From: JAXGXQ01 sp040772685
GTDB lineage: Bacteria; Bacillota; Clostridia; Saccharofermentanales; UBA5734
DNA length: 64,000 bases
NCBI GenBank assembly: GCA_040772685.1
Contig: JAXGXQ010000008.1
Coordinates: forward strand, 1 to 64,000
Direction: 5' to 3'
Shown: positions 62,096 to 64,000 of the stretch, piece after piece
How positions within the stretch are numbered: the first letter of the stretch is position 1
Layout of the letters: every line of letters begins with the position of its first letter
Notes under the pieces: generated by a model
The model's database searches: none
What the model was told of the DNA's origin: nothing
Seen by the model: the letters and a program-made list of their open reading frames with translations, nothing else
Translations under genes and position numbers: made by a program

Positions 62096-63070
62096 TCAGG
62101 CTTCCTCCTTGATAGAGGCAAACCATTGTGCTGTTTGCGGATCTGATTCCAGCCAGGAGATCGGGCCACCGGCCCGGATTGTGCGGTCAAGATAATAAGC
62201 ATGCGTGGCATACTGTTTAACTACATTGAATTCGTGGGAAACAATCAATGTCAATAGATCATAACGTTCACGCAGCTGGGCCACTAACTTATAAAACAAG
62301 GCACGTCCGGTTTTATCGAGCGCAGCCACCGGCTCGTCGAGCAGCAAAATATCCGGAATCGGATCAAGCGCGAAGGCCAGTGAAACCCTCTGCAGTTCAC
62401 CGCCGGACAAATCGCCCAGACGTTTATTCAGCAAATGCTCCGCTTCCACCTGAGCCAGAAGTTTACGAACGTGATTGCGGCGTGACTTGCTTAAGCCGAA
62501 AAAAACCGGTCTGCGGGAGCCGGAAGCAGCTAGAAAATCAGCCACGGTAAGCGGCGACTGGCGGTCAAACAGCAGTTGCTGCGGCATATAGCCAATCCGC
62601 GGTCGCTGAATAGTTTTGCCTTCAGTATCGCCGAAGCGGATCGTGCCGGTGGAAGGGATTTCGCCGATAATCGCTTTCAGCAAAGTGCTTTTACCGCCGC
62701 CGTTGGGGCCGACCAGGGCAACCAGATTGCCGCAGTGGATATGGAGCGAAACGTTTTCAATCAAATTCTGTTGGCTTCGGGTTACTGTTAATTTCTCCAG
62801 GGCCAGCAAATGGAACGGATGCTGCCAGGCAGGTGATGTTGAATGCGAATGGGCAGTTTTTTCCTGCTCTGAATTTTCTTCGGCGGCTGATCCAGCATTG
62901 TCTGACGAAGTAACCACATTGCCTGCCGGTTGCGGCACAGCATATTCATATTCGCATGCATGCCCCTGCTGCACCGGTGTTCCGGGTTGATCCGGTGTTC
63001 CCGGTTGATCCGGTAACGACATTTCTGGGATTTTTTCCGGTTTCTGTTTAGGTTCGTCAGCCGGCGCCAT
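62096..63070 (-). CDS. Zinc/manganese ABC transporter ATPase (ZnuC type) with N-terminal extension
   Basis: ABC ATPase with Walker A GPNGGGKST, signature LSGGELQR, Walker B ILLLDEP and the switch His (IVSHE). The ABC domain takes about 235 residues; before it is an unusual extension of about 90 residues with DQPGTP repeats, a His/Cys/Glu/Tyr patch (QGHACEYEYA) and HSHS. The ATG at 63070 overlaps the binding-protein stop; a GTG one codon earlier is also possible. GGAGG serves both. Confidence 0.92.
   Translation of the reverse strand: MAPADEPKQKPEKIPEMSLPDQPGTPDQPGTPVQQGHACEYEYAVPQPAGNVVTSSDNAGSAAEENSEQEKTAHSHSTSPAWQHPFHLLALEKLTVTRSQQNLIENVSLHIHCGNLVALVGPNGGGKSTLLKAIIGEIPSTGTIRFGDTEGKTIQRPRIGYMPQQLLFDRQSPLTVADFLAASGSRRPVFFGLSKSRRNHVRKLLAQVEAEHLLNKRLGDLSGGELQRVSLAFALDPIPDILLLDEPVAALDKTGRALFYKLVAQLRERYDLLTLIVSHEFNVVKQYATHAYYLDRTIRAGGPISWLESDPQTAQWFASIKEEA
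62968..63023 (-). repeat. 18-bp repeats in the znuC-like gene extension
   Basis: The plus strand shows repeated GATCCGGTGTTCC and GATCCGGT units, coding on the minus strand for DQPGTPDQPGTP. Units are in frame. Confidence 0.65.
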
Positions 63071-64000
63071 CACTTAAGCGCCTCCATTAAAACCAGACGG
63101 TTCTTTTCCATGGCTTCGAGGTAGCCATCCAGATTATTTAAGTCACCGCTCGCTACAGGGTCGAGTGTATAGAACCGAGCGCCCGCTTCGGCGGCAATCA
63201 GTTCCGCTGTTGCTTTCGGGTACTGTGGTTCTGCAAACACAGCGCTGACTTTCTGGGCTTTAATCAAGTCGATAGTCGCCGCCATTTCCGCCGCGCTAGG
63301 TTCGCTGTCCGGTTCGCGTTCAATAACGCCGGCAATTTCGAGGCTAAATTCGCTGGCAAAATAGGGAAAGGCTTCATGGACAGTGATAATTTTGCGTTGC
63401 GGCAGGGGGTCGATACTTGTGTGCATTTTCTGGCGCAGTGTTTCGAGCCTGGCCAGATAGTCTTCGGCATTTTTGACGAAGCTTTCACGGTTTGCCGGGT
63501 CAAGCTCGATTATTTCCCTGGTAATATTTTCGACTTGCTGCATCATCAGGCTGATCGAAACCCAGACGTGCGGGTTTTCGTCGGTGAGGGCAATGCCTTC
63601 GGCAGCTTCAATTATCTGCAGGTTGGGCAGGTCGCGGGCGATTGTTTCGAGGTAGTCTTCCAGGCCGGCGCCGTTGATAATAAAGGCGTCTGCCAGTTCC
63701 AGGGTTTTCATGTTAGCGGTTGTCAGCTGATAATCGTGCAGACAGCCGGTAATGCTCTCGGTTAAATTACGCACGCTTACCCCGTTGACACCGCGGGCAA
63801 CCTGGGCAGCCGCCAGATACAGCGGATAGACAGAGGTAACAATAACCAGTTCCTTTGTCGGTTCGCCGCTGCCGGATGTCTGACTTGGAGCGGTCGTATT
63901 GCTGCCGGTGGTTTTGCTTGTTTGATTTGTGGCACGGGTGGTGCCGTCATCGGGAATATTATCCGAGCTCTGATTGGTCGAGCAGCCAGCCGTTGAAAGC
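63070..64000 (-). CDS. Zinc/manganese-binding lipoprotein of the ABC importer (ZnuA type), 5' end cut by window
   Basis: The frame remains open to the window edge. Translating the last 226 nt gives a lipobox STAGC near 63985, a Ser/Thr/Asn/Gly-rich linker of about 45 residues, then ELVIVTSVYPLYLAA, the usual start of metal-binding cluster A-I proteins. Metal ligands are visible: His in GCLHDYQLT, His in ENPHVWVS and His in VHEAFPYF. The signal peptide start lies outside the window. No long His-rich loop is seen. The three genes overlap or abut, forming one operon. Confidence 0.9.
   Translation of the reverse strand, partial: LSTAGCSTNQSSDNIPDDGTTRATNQTSKTTGSNTTAPSQTSGSGEPTKELVIVTSVYPLYLAAAQVARGVNGVSVRNLTESITGCLHDYQLTTANMKTLELADAFIINGAGLEDYLETIARDLPNLQIIEAAEGIALTDENPHVWVSISLMMQQVENITREIIELDPANRESFVKNAEDYLARLETLRQKMHTSIDPLPQRKIITVHEAFPYFASEFSLEIAGVIEREPDSEPSAAEMAATIDLIKAQKVSAVFAEPQYPKATAELIAAEAGARFYTLDPVASGDLNNLDGYLEAMEKNRLVLMEALK

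Overview
The window is about 64 kb of chromosome, roughly half G+C by eye. It carries 50 protein-coding genes plus one gene remnant, packed in long co-directional runs. The genes point to a Gram-positive, meso-DAP-walled member of the Firmicutes, probably class Clostridia: a full division and cell-wall (dcw) cluster with mraZ, a PASTA-type PBP and the small basic protein sbp, plus ylxR/ylxQ beside nusA, mutS2, pgcA, nrdR and an M16 pair related to YmfF/YmfH. Genus cannot be read from the sequence. I saw no rRNA, tRNA, CRISPR array, insertion sequence or prophage.

Layout. 0.2-4.9 kb (+): a diguanylate cyclase, an OadG-like small membrane protein, an ApgM-type phosphoglycerate mutase and two poorly known proteins. 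4.9-17.8 kb (-): mutS2, pgsA, pfkA, dnaE, pgcA, a 5'-truncated AAA_14/DUF4143 remnant lying against the end of uvrB, and uvrB. 17.9-22.9 kb: a lipoprotein (+), a multi-GAF hybrid histidine kinase (-) and ilvE (+). 23.0-28.7 kb (-): nrdR, an orphan response regulator, nth, recG, rsmD, coaD and a coiled-coil protein, closely spaced or overlapping. 28.8-43.7 kb (-): the dcw cluster in the order mraZ, rsmH, ftsL, pbp2, murE, murF, mraY, ftsW, murG, ftsQ, sbp, ftsZ, headed by a good promoter and 10-bp MraZ-box-like repeats. 43.9-57.8 kb (-): rimP, nusA, ylxR, ylxQ, infB, rbfA, nrnA, truB, a ribF::M16 fusion gene, an M16 peptidase, lgt and rodA. 58.2-61.0 kb (+): a small P-loop ATPase, mscL, ilvN and ilvC. 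61.2-64.0 kb (-): a zinc/manganese ABC importer whose lipoprotein gene runs off the window.

Functionally the window joins cell-wall synthesis and division (mur, fts, rodA, pbp2), translation start-up and ribosome maturation (rimP, nusA, infB, rbfA, truB, rsmH, rsmD), replication and repair (dnaE, uvrB, recG, nth, mutS2) and branched-chain amino-acid synthesis (ilvE, ilvN, ilvC; no ilvB here).

The most unusual points are: (1) one continuous reading frame joining the FAD/FMN enzyme RibF to an M16 peptidase-like subunit, next to its presumed catalytic M16 partner; (2) a dcw-encoded FtsW in which the conserved catalytic aspartate of SEDS glycosyltransferases is a histidine, while RodA keeps it; (3) in-frame low-complexity insertions or tails in many essential proteins (DnaE, RecG, MurG, PBP2, Lgt, RbfA, IF-2, ZnuC, FtsZ), several made of short DNA tandem repeats; (4) a Ser in place of Gly in the KTG box of PBP2. 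All functional statements come from reading motifs and gene order; no database search was run.
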